Source: Lysobacter sp. Root494 (GTDB taxonomy: Bacteria > Pseudomonadota > Gammaproteobacteria > Xanthomonadales > Xanthomonadaceae). From it: 64,000 nt of DNA. The DNA lies in assembly GCF_001427225.1 (NCBI RefSeq), contig NZ_LMFH01000005.1:1229325-1293324 (forward strand). Reading direction: 5' to 3'. This document shows positions 61,935 through 64,000 of this stretch, in pieces (positions within the stretch are counted from its first letter, which is position 1; each line of letters starts with the position of its first letter). The notes beneath the pieces are model-generated. The model searched no databases. It saw only the letters and a program-made list of their open reading frames with translations, and had not been told where the DNA came from. The position numbers and the translations under genes were made by a program.

Positions 61935-63151
61935 CCTTGCGTGTATCCACTTCCGGCCTGCATGCGCAGGGCCTCGCCGCGCTGTTGCGCCACCAGAGCC
62001 AGATCGCGCGCACGCAGCAGCAACTCACCACCGGCACGCGCATTACGCAGGCCAAGGACGATCCGGTGGCTGCCTCGAACGCCCAGCGGCTCGACCACGT
62101 GCTGGCGATGCTGGGCGAATACGGCCGCAGCGCCGGACAGGTCGACAACCGCCTGCGCCTGCAGGAAGAAGCGCTCGCCGACACCGGCAGCACGCTGTCG
62201 CGCGCGCGTGAACTCGCCATCCAGGGCAACAACGCGCCGCTATCCGACAACGACCGCAAGGCGATCGCCACCGAAGTCCGCCAGTTGCGCGCCTCGCTGA
62301 TCGCCATCGCCAACCGCGACGACGGTAATGGGCGCCGCCTCTTCGCCGGCACGCGCGACGGCGTCGTGCCCTTCGTCGACAACGCGGGCACCGTCGGCTA
62401 CGCGGGCGACGATGGCCAGAACAGCATCGACATCGCGCCGGAAATCGCCATCGCCGACACCGATCCGGGTAGCGCCGTCTTCCTGCGCGTGCGTACCGGG
62501 GACGGCACCATGCGCGCGAGTGCAACGTCCGCCAACACCGGCACCGGCGTGCTCGATTCGGCGAATGTCACGGATCCCCTGGCATGGAACGGACGTGCCC
62601 TGTCGGTGCGTTTCACTTCGGCCACCGATTACGAAGTCGTCGATGGCGGCGGCGCCGCACTGGTCCCACCGGTCGCCGGCACCTGGACGCCGGGCCAGGC
62701 CATTCCCGACGCCGCAGCGGGCCTTGGCGTGCAGTTCCGGATCACCGGGGCACCCGCGGCGGGCGACAGTTTCACTGTCGAACGCGCGCCCACGCGCGAC
62801 GTCTTCGCCACGCTCGATGCGCTCGCCGATGCGCTGGAAGCGTCCACGGTTTCGCCAGCCGACGCGGCACGGCGCGCCAATGCCCTTGCTTCGGCGATAG
62901 GCGACATCGCCACCGCCGAGGACCACATGCTCACGCTGCGCGCCGGCACCGGCATGCGCCTGCAGGAACTGGACAGCGCGGCGGAACGCCGCGGCAGCGA
63001 GGAAGTCACGCTCGCCGGCACGCTCTCGGAACTGCGCGATACCGATTACGCCGAAGCGATCAGCCGTCTGTCGCTGCAGATGACCGCACTGGAAGCTGCG
63101 CAGAAATCGATGCTGCGGATCCAGGGTCTGTCGCTGTTCGACAAGATCTGA
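61931..63151 (+). CDS. flgL: Flagellar hook-associated protein 3 FlgL
   Basis: The 406-residue protein begins MTLRVSTSGLHAQGLAALLRHQSQIARTQQQLTTGTRI, has RQLRASLIAIANRDDGNGRRLFAGTRDG, and ends DYAEAISRLSLQMTALEAAQKSMLRIQGLSLFDKI, the flagellin-like termini of FlgL. It contains the GITGAPAAGDSFTVE-type pattern seen in FlgK. It is the last gene of the flg operon. The flagellin gene follows after a promoter region. Confidence 0.95.
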   Translation: MTLRVSTSGLHAQGLAALLRHQSQIARTQQQLTTGTRITQAKDDPVAASNAQRLDHVLAMLGEYGRSAGQVDNRLRLQEEALADTGSTLSRARELAIQGNNAPLSDNDRKAIATEVRQLRASLIAIANRDDGNGRRLFAGTRDGVVPFVDNAGTVGYAGDDGQNSIDIAPEIAIADTDPGSAVFLRVRTGDGTMRASATSANTGTGVLDSANVTDPLAWNGRALSVRFTSATDYEVVDGGGAALVPPVAGTWTPGQAIPDAAAGLGVQFRITGAPAAGDSFTVERAPTRDVFATLDALADALEASTVSPADAARRANALASAIGDIATAEDHMLTLRAGTGMRLQELDSAAERRGSEEVTLAGTLSELRDTDYAEAISRLSLQMTALEAAQKSMLRIQGLSLFDKI

Positions 63152-63154
63152 ACC

Positions 63155-63204
63155 GATGCGCGGCGCGCGTGAAGGCCGTTCACGGCAGTCCGGCGCGCCG
63201 CATC
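63155..63204 (+). terminator. GC-rich hairpin after flgL (possible terminator)
   Basis: A near-palindrome with GATGCG...GCGCGC at the left and GCGCGCCGCATC at the right encloses an inner GTGAA/TTCAC stem. It lies directly after the flgL stop, with no T tract, so it probably ends the flg transcript with help, or only slows it. Confidence 0.4.
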
Positions 63205-63239
63205 CGCCTCCCCTATCACAAATCGTGCAAAGCCCGCAC

Positions 63240-63266
63240 TAAAGACAATCCGGACGGTGCCGTTAC
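63240..63266 (+). promoter_or_regulatory. Sigma-28 promoter of flagellin
   Basis: TAAAGACA, exactly 11 nt, GCCGTTAC, against TAAAGTTT-N11-GCCGATAA. The same -10 is used for flgM. The leader to the ATG at 63364 is about 90 nt and carries GGAG ahead of the start. This is the standard FliA-dependent class III promoter. Confidence 0.8.
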
Positions 63267-63363
63267 CTAGTCCAGCAGAGGACAGGGCCGGTGGAAACGG
63301 CAAGCCCCTGCGGACCACCGACCCCGACGCTTCGTCGGCACCGACACCCCGGAGATACAGACA

Positions 63364-64000
63364 ATGTCCATCATCAACACCAACGTGATGTCGCTGAACT
63401 CGCAGCGTAACCTCGCGACCAACAGCGCCAGCCTCGCCACCACCATCCAGCGCCTGTCGTCGGGCCTGCGCATCAACAGCGCGAAGGACGACGCCGCCGG
63501 CCTCGCGATTTCCGAGCGCTTCTCGACCCAGATCCGCGGCATGAACCAGGCTGCCCGCAACGCCAACGACGGCATCTCGCTGGCGCAGACCGCCGAAGGC
63601 GCGCTGGGCGAAATCGGCAACAACCTGCAGCGCATCCGCGAACTGGCCGTGCAGTCGCGCAACGCCACCAACTCGTCCGATGACCGCGCCGCCCTGCAGA
63701 AGGAAGTCGCGCAGCTGAAGGCCGAAATCGACCGCGTCGCCGACCAGACCTCGTTCAACGGCACCAAGCTGCTGGACGGCTCGTTCACCACGCAGGCCTT
63801 CCAGGTCGGCGCCAACCAGGGCCAGACGATCACCGTCGACAGCATCACCGACGCGAACATCGCCTCGCTGGGCAACTGGACCGAGCCGTCGACGACCACC
63901 TACACGCAGACCACCGCTGCCGCCTCCGCGACGGCGTTCGCCACCGGCGTGTCGATGGATATCAACGGCGTGACGATCACGACCGCCGACGGCGCCGCCG
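63364..64000 (+). CDS. fliC: Flagellin, 5' part (3' end outside window)
   Basis: The first 212 codons of flagellin, without a stop before the window ends. [21 protein letters not shown] and [22 protein letters not shown] are the conserved D0/D1 region, then [28 protein letters not shown] and [10 protein letters not shown]. From about residue 165 a Thr/Ser/Ala-rich stretch begins the variable surface domain. It forms the filament. The upstream promoter is sigma-28 type. Confidence 0.96.
   Translation, partial: MSIINTNVMSLNSQRNLATNSASLATTIQRLSSGLRINSAKDDAAGLAISERFSTQIRGMNQAARNANDGISLAQTAEGALGEIGNNLQRIRELAVQSRNATNSSDDRAALQKEVAQLKAEIDRVADQTSFNGTKLLDGSFTTQAFQVGANQGQTITVDSITDANIASLGNWTEPSTTTYTQTTAAASATAFATGVSMDINGVTITTADGAA

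Overview
The window is high-GC gammaproteobacterial DNA, most likely from a Lysobacter-like member of the Xanthomonadaceae (Lysobacteraceae). This rests on the base composition, the flg gene order with flgM-flgN and cheV beside flgA, the XanB/ManC-type enzyme, and the character of the proteins; it is inference, because no 16S or species marker is present.

Region 1 (1-41047) is a very large exopolysaccharide (EPS) locus. After the tail of a TPR protein come three minus-strand nucleotide-sugar genes: a uronate 4-epimerase, a TviB/WbpA-type dehydrogenase and galE. A plus-strand export operon follows: a Wza-like lipoprotein, a Wzz-like co-polymerase, a CpsD-like protein with a damaged Walker A, an outer-membrane beta-barrel protein and two tandem heparinase-type lyases. 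Next is a long minus-strand run: GT2, a WalW-like protein, a NodB deacetylase, GT4, a CapK-like ligase, a flippase, an O-antigen-ligase/polymerase and a second deacetylase. The plus strand then holds methyltransferases, glycosyltransferases, a Gfo/Idh-epimerase fusion, an asparagine-synthetase-type amidotransferase, and a compact modification module (acyl carrier protein, acyl-CoA ligase, NadE-like amide ligase, GNAT). The locus closes with a third deacetylase, another GT2, the initiating sugar-phosphate transferase and manC/xanB. Many members are of the kinds found in exosortase-A (XrtA/EpsH) EPS clusters, but no exosortase and no PEP-CTERM protein is visible here.

Region 2 (41380-45968) is a minimal archaic (Csu-like) chaperone-usher pilus operon: spore-coat-U subunit, chaperone, usher and a two-domain SCPU tip protein. 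A tRNA-Val(CAC) gene, a terminator and a 12-copy 11-bp tandem repeat follow (46133-46394).

Region 3 (46657-64000) is signalling and flagella. It starts with a GGDEF-EAL-REC protein whose catalytic motifs are degenerate, facing a histidine kinase that ends a flgM-flgN-kinase operon. Then come flgA, divergent cheV, and flgBCDEFGHIJKL followed by flagellin, which runs off the window. Promoter motifs fit the flagellar hierarchy: sigma-54 type before flgB and flgA, sigma-28 type before flgM, cheV and flagellin. Three dispersed palindromic repeats sit in gaps of the flg operon, and the start of flgH next to one of them looks frameshifted.
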